Source of the DNA: Paludibacteraceae bacterium
GTDB lineage: Bacteria; Bacteroidota; Bacteroidia; Bacteroidales; Paludibacteraceae
Assembly: GCA_017477325.1 (NCBI GenBank)
Contig: JAFUWV010000002.1
Location: forward strand, 62,001 to 126,000
DNA: 64,000 nt
Reading direction: 5' to 3'
A model generated the notes under the pieces. It saw nothing but the letters and a program-made list of their open reading frames with translations, made no database searches and had not been told where the DNA came from. The translations under genes were made by a program, and so were the position numbers. Of this stretch, positions 16,039-23,818 are shown one piece after another. Within the stretch, counting starts at the first letter, position 1; each line of letters begins with the position of its first letter.

Positions 16039-16413
16039 TTACTCCACTTCGAAGAAGCCTTGCAGAGGGGCATAGCTTTCCGAAATTATGTCAATCTGGT
16101 AGTTGCCAACTACGAATTGTTCTTCCATTTCCTGAGATACTTGCTTAGAAATGACAATACTGTTGTTGGTCAGATCGGTAACTATTACGGTCACCACTTC
16201 ATCTGCATCATTCACTACATTCAAAATGTCATCCGTGATGGTGGCGGTAAAACAATTGTCACAAGTCGGATTCGTTCCTACTTCAATATCCGGACCGCCT
16301 TGAGGATTGTAAACAACCGCTTCACTAAGATTGATGACTTGCGGGACACCGGCGTTAACGACTGTGCTTAGACCTATCAGGCAAAGACACAAAAGAATCT
16401 GTTTTTTAATCAT
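16039..16413 (-). CDS. Small exported protein of unknown function
   Basis: A 124-residue protein from ATG at 16411-16413 (MIKKQILLCLC...), with an N-terminal signal peptide ending near VVNAG and no lipobox. The frame is open 33 codons further upstream, but that part precedes the -7 element at 16459-16466 and has no signal character, so I reject it. The mature part is a short beta-rich domain (TVIVTDLTNNSIVISKQV, FVVGNYQIDIISE), similar in layout to DUF3244-like small secreted Bacteroides proteins; the family match is uncertain. A PTCDNC pair of cysteines is near the centre. It is the first gene after the TPR/HTH regulator. Confidence 0.6.
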   Translation of the reverse strand: MIKKQILLCLCLIGLSTVVNAGVPQVINLSEAVVYNPQGGPDIEVGTNPTCDNCFTATITDDILNVVNDADEVVTVIVTDLTNNSIVISKQVSQEMEEQFVVGNYQIDIISESYAPLQGFFEVE

Positions 16414-16458
16414 GGCTATTAAAAATTTGTTGTTATTTATTAGTTTTTTTTGACGCTG

Positions 16459-16466
16459 CAAAATTA
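16459..16466 (-). promoter_or_regulatory. -7 element of the small exported protein gene
   Basis: TAATTTTG on the minus strand, about 46 bp before the chosen start codon. A good -33 element is not visible at the expected spacing, so the promoter may need an activator, for which the adjacent HTH regulator is a candidate. Confidence 0.5.
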
Positions 16467-16600
16467 CAACCATTTTGCCTGAAGTAAAGAATTTTTCGTG
16501 TGGCAAATGCAAATCGTTAAAAGCCTGAAAATGAGCCCTTTTGTTATTTTACCGTGTGGCAATTTAAGGAGGCAATATTCTATGATTAATCATAAAAATA

Positions 16601-16609
16601 CCCCCCCCC
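16601..16609. repeat. C9 homopolymer between regulator and target genes
   Basis: Nine consecutive C residues lie between the TPR/HTH regulator (stop at 16716) and the small exported protein gene. It is the longest C/G run I noticed in the window and is of a length that can slip during replication, but it is about 135 bp upstream of the -7 element. Confidence 0.6.
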
Positions 16610-16715
16610 ATACGGAAATCGCTGATTTTCAATCATATATAGCGATCCCTGCAAAAATAAGACTTTTGTGGGATTTTAAAGAAAAGGTAGAAGATATTGC
16701 AAATCTCAAAAACGG

Positions 16716-18158
16716 TTAGTGAAGCGCTATTTCTATCAATAAGTCGTGCAAATTAGCACCGGTAGTGCCAAGTTTTGCTGCTATGCGCTTCTTCGTCTTG
16801 CTTATACCGCTTCTGGCACAATTCATATATTCAGATATTATGCTGTAATCGGAATAAAGCAAAACTGCAATGCAGAACTTCAATTCAACTGCACTAAGGC
16901 ATTTCTTAGATTCAAGTTTGTCAATAAGTTGGAAGAGATTTGAATTGACTTCTTGAAACAATGCTGTTTCATTCTTTTGTGCAAAAGAACTTGCTGATAA
17001 TGATTCTCGCAAATAAGCAATATTATCCTCTACTACCTGTTTCCTTTCACCTATACGATCTTTCTCATATTGAATTTGTTGGTCTATAATTCTATCCTTC
17101 TCCTTCAAAACGTTTTCTTGACGAATGATAGTTCTTCTGGATTTTCTCCTGACGAAAAAAACAATGACTGAAAATAACACTATAAGAAAAGACGCTAATA
17201 CAATCAGTAGTTTGTCGGCAAGAGTGATAGGATTTCGAGGATGGAGAAGATAATCTTCTATTTTGGAGATAGCCAAAACACGTTGGTTATTGTTTTTACG
17301 TGCTATATATTCCCAGTCGTTTCGTTTGTCTGCATAATATGCAACTTTTTTTATGTCATTATCTTTCTCCGCCTTCTGTCCAAGGAAGAAATATGCATCC
17401 ATCACATGTGCTGCATTGGAAGAAATCTGAATAAGCTTTTCCGCATAATAAGCAGATGAATCTGTATTACCTAAATAATAATGAGACACTGCATACTGCC
17501 AATATAGAAAAGTCTTATCAGGATCTAAAACTGCCCTGTTCAAACATATAATTGCTGAATCTGGTATATGCATGTTATTATAATAACGAGCACGGTATTT
17601 GTATGCTTTTATTAGGAAAACAGGATTCTTATTTATTTCTACTGCCATCTTCCATACACTGTCAGATTCCTGAAAAGATTTTAACGACGAATATGAGTAA
17701 CTGATAGAAAGCAACGTATTTGAATAACGAATTGTATCTTTTGCTATCAAAAAATAATTAGCTGCTATAGAGTCAAATATGACTGCCAAACTATCTTTTT
17801 TCTGCTGCGCACAAATATATGCCATGTTGCCATTAAGACGACCGCGCAGTTGAGCATCTTGAGGTCTCAGCCGGTCGGCTGCTATATAACAATCCACAGC
17901 CGTGGCATCCAGGTTAGCCAAACTATAGTTGCGGCCCAGATAATACAAGGCTTTGGCTTTCTCTGTACGGTGAAAATAAGGGGAAAGCATATCGGCAGCA
18001 TCACGCAGAAGCAGAGTGTCAGCATACAACACACCTTGTCTGTCTAAACTGTCAGCCTCGGCAATAGTCCGCAATGCAGCAGCATGCTCATTCACCATGG
18101 TGCATGAACAAATAAACAACGATACTATGATTAATATACTGAAAGACTTGAATGACAT
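16716..18158 (-). CDS. TPR sensor with one membrane helix and C-terminal LuxR-like HTH
   Basis: A 480-residue protein: lipoprotein-like or signal-anchor N-terminus (SLFICSC, Cys19), TPR-like helical repeats in the periplasmic part (about 45-290, with KALYYLGRNYSLANLDATAVDCY), one transmembrane helix (about 320-343, LLIVLASFLIVLFSVIVFF), a basic coiled-coil stretch (about 345-395, rich in Arg, Glu, Lys) and a C-terminal helix-turn-helix (about 415-475) with the ELKFCIAVLLYSDYSIIS and SGISKTKKRIAAKLG helices of LuxR-like type. This Bacteroidales architecture couples an extracytoplasmic sensor directly to DNA binding. It is upstream of, and in line with, the secreted-protein cluster and is its likely regulator (inference). 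Confidence 0.75.
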   Translation of the reverse strand: MSFKSFSILIIVSLFICSCTMVNEHAAALRTIAEADSLDRQGVLYADTLLLRDAADMLSPYFHRTEKAKALYYLGRNYSLANLDATAVDCYIAADRLRPQDAQLRGRLNGNMAYICAQQKKDSLAVIFDSIAANYFLIAKDTIRYSNTLLSISYSYSSLKSFQESDSVWKMAVEINKNPVFLIKAYKYRARYYNNMHIPDSAIICLNRAVLDPDKTFLYWQYAVSHYYLGNTDSSAYYAEKLIQISSNAAHVMDAYFFLGQKAEKDNDIKKVAYYADKRNDWEYIARKNNNQRVLAISKIEDYLLHPRNPITLADKLLIVLASFLIVLFSVIVFFVRRKSRRTIIRQENVLKEKDRIIDQQIQYEKDRIGERKQVVEDNIAYLRESLSASSFAQKNETALFQEVNSNLFQLIDKLESKKCLSAVELKFCIAVLLYSDYSIISEYMNCARSGISKTKKRIAAKLGTTGANLHDLLIEIALH

Positions 18159-18276
18159 GCTTAGGACTGCAGCGTGTTATTTAGTTAATGTTGGTCCGTG
18201 AGGAGAATAGTATTACTATGGTATTACTCTAAAGACAAAATATACAACAGAACGGTATCTAACTCTTCATGTTAAC

Positions 18277-19317
18277 TCAAGGCTTGTAGTGCGACCGCTC
18301 CAGTATCAGCTGCGCATCACCCTCCGACATCAGTTCCTGCAGAGTCACGCTGCGGTTGGTCTCCATATATGACTTAGCTATCTGCCAACCTATGTATGTG
18401 CCCAGACGGGGCGGAGCTTCCTGAGAGATCTCCGCCGTGAAAGGACCGTCGTTCAGGTAGGACGTCAGAACAGGACTCTCCGTCTTCCACAAGTCACGCT
18501 TGTCCACTATCATCTGCCACACCTGCTTCTCGTTGCGCTTCGCCCACTGCCACTGCTGCTTCGTATAACCCATAATCTCATACTCCGGCTCCGCAGAGAA
18601 GATGCATGAGAGCAGATACATCACCTTGCCGCGATATATCATGTTCTCCAAAAGACGGCTCTTGCTACTCGTGAAGGGCAGCATGCGGAACAGATAAGCC
18701 GAGACCACATCGGCAGGGATGCACTCGCGGCGCATGGTCTGCTTCTGATAGTTCCACACCACGCGGTTGTAGTACTCATAGTCGGTGCCCAGATACATGT
18801 CGGTGCCCAAAGCCATGCGCACCCGCTGCTGAACAGAGGCGTCCTCCAACCCGTTCACAGGTTCCCAGAAGAGCAGTGAGGCATTGAAGCCTGAGACGAA
18901 GAAGGTGATCTGAGGCAGAGGCAGGTCAGGGTACAGATAATGAACCTTGGCAAACGCTTCAGACAGACTCCCCCTGAGGTCACGTATATCCGCAAAAGTA
19001 CTCATAACCTGCCGGTTGACCTCTGCAAAATGGTAGATGGTGTCGCTCAGATATTTCGGTAGAGCCTCAAGCATAAAGGCTGTGTCTGTCGCCTCTATGC
19101 CGAGAATGTTCTCCGAGTAGAAACCCATAAAGCCGGGGTAATCCGCATACAGACGAAGTATGTCTTCAGAGCCCCGCACACTGAGCAGAGCACTGTCGAA
19201 ACGCACTATCTCTATCTCTGCAGGCGGCAGTTGCTTGGGGAAATACTGCCTCGTATTGTTACAGCCTGCCAGCATAAGCAGTATAAGAGCCGATATGGCT
19301 GTCTTCAAATTCTTCAT
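18277..19317 (-). CDS. GldB-like lipoprotein
   Basis: A 346-residue lipoprotein from ATG at 19315-19317 (LILLMLAGC, Cys19). The open frame extends 21 codons further up into lolD, but that part is arginine-rich and precedes the signal peptide. The sequence matches the GldB family: EIVRFDSAL near the N-terminus, TFFVSGFNASLLFW, DMYLGTDYEYY, and the C-terminal YIGWQIAKSYMETN block. GldB was defined in gliding Flavobacterium, but homologues are widespread in non-gliding Bacteroidetes, where the role is unclear. It is the last gene of the tsaE operon, 43 bp after lolD. Confidence 0.8.
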   Translation of the reverse strand: MKNLKTAISALILLMLAGCNNTRQYFPKQLPPAEIEIVRFDSALLSVRGSEDILRLYADYPGFMGFYSENILGIEATDTAFMLEALPKYLSDTIYHFAEVNRQVMSTFADIRDLRGSLSEAFAKVHYLYPDLPLPQITFFVSGFNASLLFWEPVNGLEDASVQQRVRMALGTDMYLGTDYEYYNRVVWNYQKQTMRRECIPADVVSAYLFRMLPFTSSKSRLLENMIYRGKVMYLLSCIFSAEPEYEIMGYTKQQWQWAKRNEKQVWQMIVDKRDLWKTESPVLTSYLNDGPFTAEISQEAPPRLGTYIGWQIAKSYMETNRSVTLQELMSEGDAQLILERSHYKP

Positions 19318-19360
19318 TCTATTCACTTTTTTGCAGATACAGACCCGACGTCTTCTGCCA

Positions 19361-20029
19361 CTACAACGAATATTCGCCATTCACAACCCTGCCGTCTTTC
19401 ATTTCTATCACGCGGTCCGCTATCTTGGCTGTCTCTTTGTCGTGAGTGACGACGATGATGGTCTGGCCGTAGCGTTCTCTCATGTCGAGAAGCAGCCGGT
19501 GCAGTTCTTCTTTGTTTTGCGAGTCGAGCGAGCCTGATGGTTCGTCTGCCAGAATGACACTGGGCTGCATCATCATCGCCCTTGCTGCAGCCACACGCTG
19601 CTTCTCCCCTCCTGAGAGTTGCTGAGGCTTGTGCTCGCTGCGGTCGCGCAACCCCAGGTCTGCGAGCAGTGCCAGTGCCCGTTCTTGAGCTTTCCTGTAT
19701 TCCCAACCCGCTATCAGAGCCGGCATCATCACATTCTCCACAGCGGTGAACTCCGGCAGCAGCTGGTGAGCCTGATAGATGAAGCCTATATGCTTGTTGC
19801 GGAACTCAGCCAGCTGCTTCTGCCTGAGAGCGAAGACATCAGTGCCGTTGATTACCACCCGGCCGCGGTCGGGAGTGAGCAGCGTGCCTACTATCTGCAG
19901 CAGTGTGGTCTTGCCGGCTCCGCTCTTGCCTACTATACCGAGTATCTCGCCCTTGCTCACGCCGAGACTCACACCTTTCAGCACCTCGAGGCTGCCAAAA
20001 CGCTTTTCTATGTTGGTTACCTGTATCAT
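19361..20029 (-). CDS. lolD: LolD-type ABC transporter ATP-binding protein
   Basis: A 222-residue ATPase with Walker [10 protein letters not shown] (about 34-42), Q-loop near [12 protein letters not shown], signature [15 protein letters not shown] (about 138-152), Walker [13 protein letters not shown] and the H-loop VTHDKE. The sequence groups with LolD/MacB-type ATPases, which power lipoprotein release or related mechanotransmission with an FtsX-family permease. No permease is adjacent; the lolE-like gene at 6097 is the candidate partner. Confidence 0.85.
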   Translation of the reverse strand: MIQVTNIEKRFGSLEVLKGVSLGVSKGEILGIVGKSGAGKTTLLQIVGTLLTPDRGRVVINGTDVFALRQKQLAEFRNKHIGFIYQAHQLLPEFTAVENVMMPALIAGWEYRKAQERALALLADLGLRDRSEHKPQQLSGGEKQRVAAARAMMMQPSVILADEPSGSLDSQNKEELHRLLLDMRERYGQTIIVVTHDKETAKIADRVIEMKDGRVVNGEYSL

Positions 20030-20049
20030 AAAGTTTCCGTTTTATGGGG

Positions 20050-21066
20050 TTAGCCCTTATGTTTCTCTTCTATCAGTTGCACCGCGGTCTCTATGAGGTC
20101 ATCCTTGAAAAATGACTTCTGCTCTCGCTTTATATCAGGCTCTATGCCTTCTTCTATCGACTTCATCTGCTTGTCATACATCTTGACCGACGAGAACCGC
20201 AGCATCCAGCCGCAAGGCAGCTCGTAGCTCATCGGCATTCCCCCGCCGCCACCCGTGGTGATACCCACTATGGTGCAATTGTCGGCATAACGCATGGCAC
20301 TCACAAAAAAGTTCGTGGCAGAGTAGCTGTGACGGTCGCACAGCACCACCACAGGCTTCAGCCAGCGCGTCTCCGCATAGGCTGTCGTATCAACCCGCAT
20401 CTGCTCAGGCTTGCTCAGGTCATAATGCCCTTCGCCCGTCTTATGGCTCCACCAGCCTACATGCTGAGGCTCACTCATGAAGGTGGAAGCGAGACTCTTG
20501 GCATATTCCAACGAGCCACCGCCATTCTGCCTGACATCAACAATGATGCCGTCGCAAAGATCGAAATAGCCAAGCACAAAGAGCATGTTCATTGCCGTAA
20601 ATCCCGATGAGAACGAAGGATAGCGAATCAGCCCGATGCTGTTTCCATGAATAAGAGCATACTGCATTCCGCCTGCCACCATATAGTCCTTGCCCAGATA
20701 CTGCTCGCTATATACTATCTCTTGAGAGTACGCCTCCGGGTAGCCTTCGTACCAGTCACGGTTGCGGGAGACATCAAAATCGGTGTACAGATTCACGTGG
20801 CCATCGTGCAACTTGTCAAGCATCGACGACATCAGGGCAAACATCTCACGCACGTTCTTCACAGTGTCCGCATAGGCGAGATACTCCGTCTTGACTGCAT
20901 CCCAATCTACTCCTTTCTCCTCCACAAAGCAGTACCGTTTGTCTATTATGTCCCACAATGCCTCCACGTTGCCACGGGCCGTATTCTCATACGTGTATTG
21001 CGGCTCCTGCATGCAACTCGTCATCAGAAATACCGGAATGAATAATATGGCTGACACTTTCTTCAT
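20050..21066 (-). CDS. S41 family peptidase, lipoprotein
   Basis: A 338-residue lipoprotein (Cys18). It has the N-terminal helical segment with LDKLHDGHVNLYTD (84-97), the core GIIVDVRQNGGGSLEYA (173-189) and the nucleophile block CDRHSYSATNFF (243-254) with Ser249 as likely nucleophile, followed by a glycine-rich loop (TTGGGGG, 270-276). These are the marks of an active S41 peptidase, expected to degrade peptides or process proteins at the periplasmic side of the envelope. It overlaps the upstream DUF3316 gene by ATGA and precedes lolD by 20 bp. Confidence 0.85.
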   Translation of the reverse strand: MKKVSAILFIPVFLMTSCMQEPQYTYENTARGNVEALWDIIDKRYCFVEEKGVDWDAVKTEYLAYADTVKNVREMFALMSSMLDKLHDGHVNLYTDFDVSRNRDWYEGYPEAYSQEIVYSEQYLGKDYMVAGGMQYALIHGNSIGLIRYPSFSSGFTAMNMLFVLGYFDLCDGIIVDVRQNGGGSLEYAKSLASTFMSEPQHVGWWSHKTGEGHYDLSKPEQMRVDTTAYAETRWLKPVVVLCDRHSYSATNFFVSAMRYADNCTIVGITTGGGGGMPMSYELPCGWMLRFSSVKMYDKQMKSIEEGIEPDIKREQKSFFKDDLIETAVQLIEEKHKG

Positions 21067-21902
21067 CGCATCTTGCGTATCTTCGTTGTGTAGTTGAACA
21101 GTGCAGCGACCACCAGGCTCACCTGCTCCCGCTGAAAACTTAGATTGTTCATGCTGTGGCGTACGTATTCGTGCTCCACACCCAGACGCCAGGCAGAGTG
21201 CGGAAACTGCATGTCAAAAGTCAACTCATGCCTCAGCGTCAGACGGTTATGCAGACTGCTGAAGCCTACGGCACCGCCGATGATACCCTCCGTCACCTCA
21301 TAGTAGCTCTGACCGTATTCCGGTACAAACTGAGCACCAAGCACACCGGTCATAACAGTGTAGCCTATTCTGTAAGAACTACGCTTGGCAGCGAAAGAAT
21401 ATCTGATACCGGCATGAGCCTTCAGGTCGATACAGAGGTCTATGGAGTATGGCTTGTTCACATTCTGAGATATCTCTTTGACAAAGAAGTCAAAGTCGAG
21501 ATACGGCCCTGCGAAAAGGCTGAGTCCCTCCACATTCATCAGGCGGCAGAAGTCATAATGCGCTCCCCAACCGCCTTGCACGCCCAAAGCGTATATCATA
21601 TTGGTGTATGCGCGGTTGAAGAGTCTTGCACCCTGCAACTTCACCTTGCCCGCATGACCCCAGTCACCAGTCGCCTGTAGCCCGTCACCTGTCACCGCAC
21701 CGAACCTCTGCCACCACTCGTTCTGCAAGGCTACAAACTGACCAGTGTAGAGCAGCGGACTCAGATACTCGTCATACTGCCGTATCCCTCCCCAACGAAC
21801 AGAAAGCACATCCTCATGCATACGCCCCTCATATACAACCTCCTGAGAGCAGATGCAGATTGTAAACAGACTGAACAATATGGCGAGAGCACTCTTTCTC
21901 AT
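21063..21902 (-). CDS. DUF3316-family predicted outer-membrane protein
   Basis: A 279-residue protein with a signal peptide (about 1-19, ICICSQ) and a mature part of alternating amphipathic strands with paired aromatic residues (for example GGWGAHYDF, LFAGPYLDFDFFV, RIGYTVMTGVLGAQFVPE), consistent with a small outer-membrane barrel. It matches the Bacteroidales DUF3316 family in length and in the opening RWGGIRQYDEYLSPLLYTG. A stretch of five 7-bp repeats (21662-21696) encodes the unusual Gly/Thr/Asp-rich segment TGDGLQATGD, probably an insertion tolerated in a loop. It is coupled by ATGA overlaps to tsaE upstream and the S41 gene downstream. Confidence 0.78.
   Translation of the reverse strand: MRKSALAILFSLFTICICSQEVVYEGRMHEDVLSVRWGGIRQYDEYLSPLLYTGQFVALQNEWWQRFGAVTGDGLQATGDWGHAGKVKLQGARLFNRAYTNMIYALGVQGGWGAHYDFCRLMNVEGLSLFAGPYLDFDFFVKEISQNVNKPYSIDLCIDLKAHAGIRYSFAAKRSSYRIGYTVMTGVLGAQFVPEYGQSYYEVTEGIIGGAVGFSSLHNRLTLRHELTFDMQFPHSAWRLGVEHEYVRHSMNNLSFQREQVSLVVAALFNYTTKIRKMR
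21662..21696. repeat. Five in-frame 7-bp repeats inside the DUF3316 gene
   Basis: Units AGTCACC, AGTCGCC, TGTAGCC, CGTCACC, TGTCACC on the plus strand. They follow the same 7-bp periodicity as the intergenic repeats at 1-84 and 2181-2222, with a similar -CACC core. Confidence 0.65.
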
Positions 21903-22363
21903 TCTACTGTGAGTATCCTGTCGGAGTCAGTATCAGAGGGTATGATTATGATGTTTACCGTATCTTCCGGCAGCAGGTCTTGTATCATCTCCGGCCACTC
22001 GATGAAGCAATAGTTGCCCGAGTAGAGGTATTCCTCCGCTCCGAGGTCAAGCGCCTCCTGAATATTCTTGAGGCGGTAGCAGTCAAAATGATATATCTCC
22101 TCTTGTAACCCCCCACCTGCAACCTCTAACCTTTCATACACATTCACAATGGCAAAAGTGGGTGAGTTGACCACGTCTTTCACTCCCATCTGCTCGCACA
22201 AGGCCTTGATGAATGTGGTTTTGCCTGCACCCATCTGCCCATAGAAAGCGTACACACGTCGGTCGGGATACACCTGCAAAACGTCTGTCACGCTTTGCTG
22301 TACGCCTGCCTCATCGGTCAGCAGCAACCTGCCGTCTCTCTCTGTTAAACTATATCTTTTCAT
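21899..22363 (-). CDS. tsaE: tRNA threonylcarbamoyladenosine biosynthesis ATPase TsaE
   Basis: A 154-residue P-loop protein needed with TsaB and TsaD to make t6A37 in tRNAs that read ANN codons. Seen: Walker A GQMGAGKTT (42-50), the switch segment NSPTFAIVNVYE (67-78), YHFDCYRLKN (91-100) and FIEWPEMI (120-127). The start at 22361-22363 is chosen because the promoter (22385-22416) lies just upstream; the open frame begins at 22441, before the promoter. Residues 79-88 (RLEVAGGGLQ) are absent from the usual NxYEG..xYHFD pattern and are encoded by four 7-bp repeats, so they look like an in-frame insertion in a surface loop. Confidence 0.9.
   Translation of the reverse strand: MKRYSLTERDGRLLLTDEAGVQQSVTDVLQVYPDRRVYAFYGQMGAGKTTFIKALCEQMGVKDVVNSPTFAIVNVYERLEVAGGGLQEEIYHFDCYRLKNIQEALDLGAEEYLYSGNYCFIEWPEMIQDLLPEDTVNIIIIPSDTDSDRILTVE
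22105..22132. repeat. Four in-frame 7-bp repeats inside tsaE
   Basis: Units GTAACCC, CCCACCT, GCAACCT, CTAACCT on the plus strand (AGGTTAG, AGGTTGC, AGGTGGG, GGGTTAC in the coding sense). They account for the extra loop in TsaE. Confidence 0.65.
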
Positions 22364-22384
22364 CTCTTGTCGGAAATAACTCTG

Positions 22385-22416
22385 CAAAGGTACACTTTCT
22401 TTTTCAATTATACAAA
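22385..22416 (-). promoter_or_regulatory. Promoter of the tsaE operon
   Basis: Minus-strand -7 element TACCTTTG (22385-22392) and -33 TTTG (22413-22416) spaced by 20 bp. The transcript would start only about 15 nt before the chosen tsaE start codon. Confidence 0.72.
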
Positions 22417-22457
22417 ATTGCACCCTCACCCTCTGCCCCACTGCAGCAAATACACAA

Positions 22458-22485
22458 ACAAAGCCGCTTTCGAAAGCGGCTTTGT
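22458..22485 (-). terminator. Terminator after the small lipoprotein gene
   Basis: A perfect 28-bp palindrome (arms ACAAAGCCGCTTTC / GAAAGCGGCTTTGT) lies 28 bp after the stop of the 92-residue lipoprotein and before the tsaE promoter. The GC-rich core with flanking T/A tracts fits a terminator that could work in both directions. Confidence 0.8.
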
Positions 22486-22512
22486 ACAGAACAGATTACT
22501 CTCTGCTATTGA

Positions 22513-22791
22513 TTATTTGTCGTTAGCAGCCTTGCAATCTTCTTCGTTCTTCAGCACCTTTATCTGGGTAACCTTAGCTTCACCGCCTGCTGCTTCGAGC
22601 AGTTTTTTGAAGTCTTGTTTTGCTTTGTCAATGTCTTCACCCTCACCATAAACATACATAGGATCAGCGTCAATAGTTACACCTGAAAGAGTTACTTTGG
22701 CATCCAGACGATAGCAACCTTCGCCCTTGTTGCAAGAAGTCATAATTCCGGCTGCAAGCACAATAGCCACAGCTATAAGCATTTTCTTCAT
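22513..22791 (-). CDS. Small lipoprotein of unknown function
   Basis: A 92-residue lipoprotein (signal ending GIMTSC, Cys20). The mature 72 residues hold a short beta-part (DAKVTLSGVTIDADPMYVYGEG) and an amphipathic helix (DIDKAKQDFKKLLEAAGG), then a lysine-rich end. It is a single-gene unit with its own promoter and terminator. I recognise no family. Confidence 0.65.
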   Translation of the reverse strand: MKKMLIAVAIVLAAGIMTSCNKGEGCYRLDAKVTLSGVTIDADPMYVYGEGEDIDKAKQDFKKLLEAAGGEAKVTQIKVLKNEEDCKAANDK

Positions 22792-22851
22792 AATAAATAA
22801 TTTTAATTGTTATTATTCTCTTCTTTAGATAATATTTTATCTAACCGGCTG

Positions 22852-22882
22852 CAAAATTAGTAAAAAATCCAAGTCCGCACAA
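22852..22882 (-). promoter_or_regulatory. Promoter of the small lipoprotein gene
   Basis: Minus-strand -7 element TAATTTTG (22852-22859) and TTG (22880-22882) at 20-bp spacing. Confidence 0.68.
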
Positions 22883-22917
22883 TATTTTTCTCCATTTTTA
22901 TACACTAACCATATCTG

Positions 22918-23808
22918 CTACCTGCAAATGACGCATGCTTTCTTTTCTTTCAGACCTATTAAGGCGGTGAACTTTATGCCTATGGTCAGGCCATGAACAT
23001 CAGCAGTTATCTCGTTGGTTGACAATATGTCTGTTATCTTCACACCTGAACTCATATCCTCGGTGTTGAATGTCTCAGGAAGAACGATGCTCTGTTTTGT
23101 ACCCCTGCTTACTCTATTGAGCAACCCATAATCTGCAAAGACCGCAATACGATACATGTTTTTATACTTTGGCACATCAAACCCTTTTTCAGAACTATAT
23201 TCTCCAAACACATATCCCAACTCCACAGATGGCATTATGTCAGGACGAAAACTAACTGAAGATTTGGTTGTGACAGGCATACCTGAATAATACAGATGCT
23301 CAGGCATATCAGTAAAATCGTCTATAAACTTATCATAATCGCCGGCAGATGATATTTGTGCCTTAGCATTGCTTCTGCCCAACATACTTATTGACAGTTT
23401 GGCTCCGGCAAGGAAATAGAAATTATTAACATGCGTGCCAATCATAACCGGCAACTGGAACGACAAGTTGGTATATGCATCCTTACGATTGGTTTGCATA
23501 AACACGTAATTCAACAAATCGCCTTCATCATCATATACTCCGGACAACTTGCTCTCAGTATCCGGCACCCTAAAAACAGTATGAGAGACATCTATCTGCA
23601 GACCTGTACTTAGAATGAATCTGTTGACACTCATCTCATACCCGGCACCTATGCCAAAACCGGCTCCGCCACTTATAGCTGATTTGTCCAACTTGGTCAT
23701 TAAAGAACTCTCTGCCACTTCTGACCAGAGACTGACATAACTCTTCACTTGACCGGTACAAGGAAGGCACAACAGCAAACTAACTATATATAATATATAT
23801 CGTTTCAT
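22918..23808 (-). CDS. Outer-membrane beta-barrel protein
   Basis: A 296-residue protein from ATG at 23806-23808 (MKRYILYIVSLLLCLPCTGQ), with a signal peptide. The frame is open 61 codons upstream, but that part overlaps the regulator gene and has no signal. The mature part shows repeated amphipathic strands (GAGFGIGAGYEM, FILSTGLQIDV, NNFYFLAGAKLSI, IAVFADYGLLNRV, HGLTIGIKFTALIG). It is related to the barrel part of the OmpA-family protein at 36935 (both have xNFYFLAGxxL and AxYGxLN), but without linker or OmpA domain. It starts 10 bp after the hybrid regulator and is the last gene of the PUL block. Confidence 0.7.
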   Translation of the reverse strand: MKRYILYIVSLLLCLPCTGQVKSYVSLWSEVAESSLMTKLDKSAISGGAGFGIGAGYEMSVNRFILSTGLQIDVSHTVFRVPDTESKLSGVYDDEGDLLNYVFMQTNRKDAYTNLSFQLPVMIGTHVNNFYFLAGAKLSISMLGRSNAKAQISSAGDYDKFIDDFTDMPEHLYYSGMPVTTKSSVSFRPDIMPSVELGYVFGEYSSEKGFDVPKYKNMYRIAVFADYGLLNRVSRGTKQSIVLPETFNTEDMSSGVKITDILSTNEITADVHGLTIGIKFTALIGLKEKKACVICR

Positions 23809-23818
23809 CACAAAAAAC

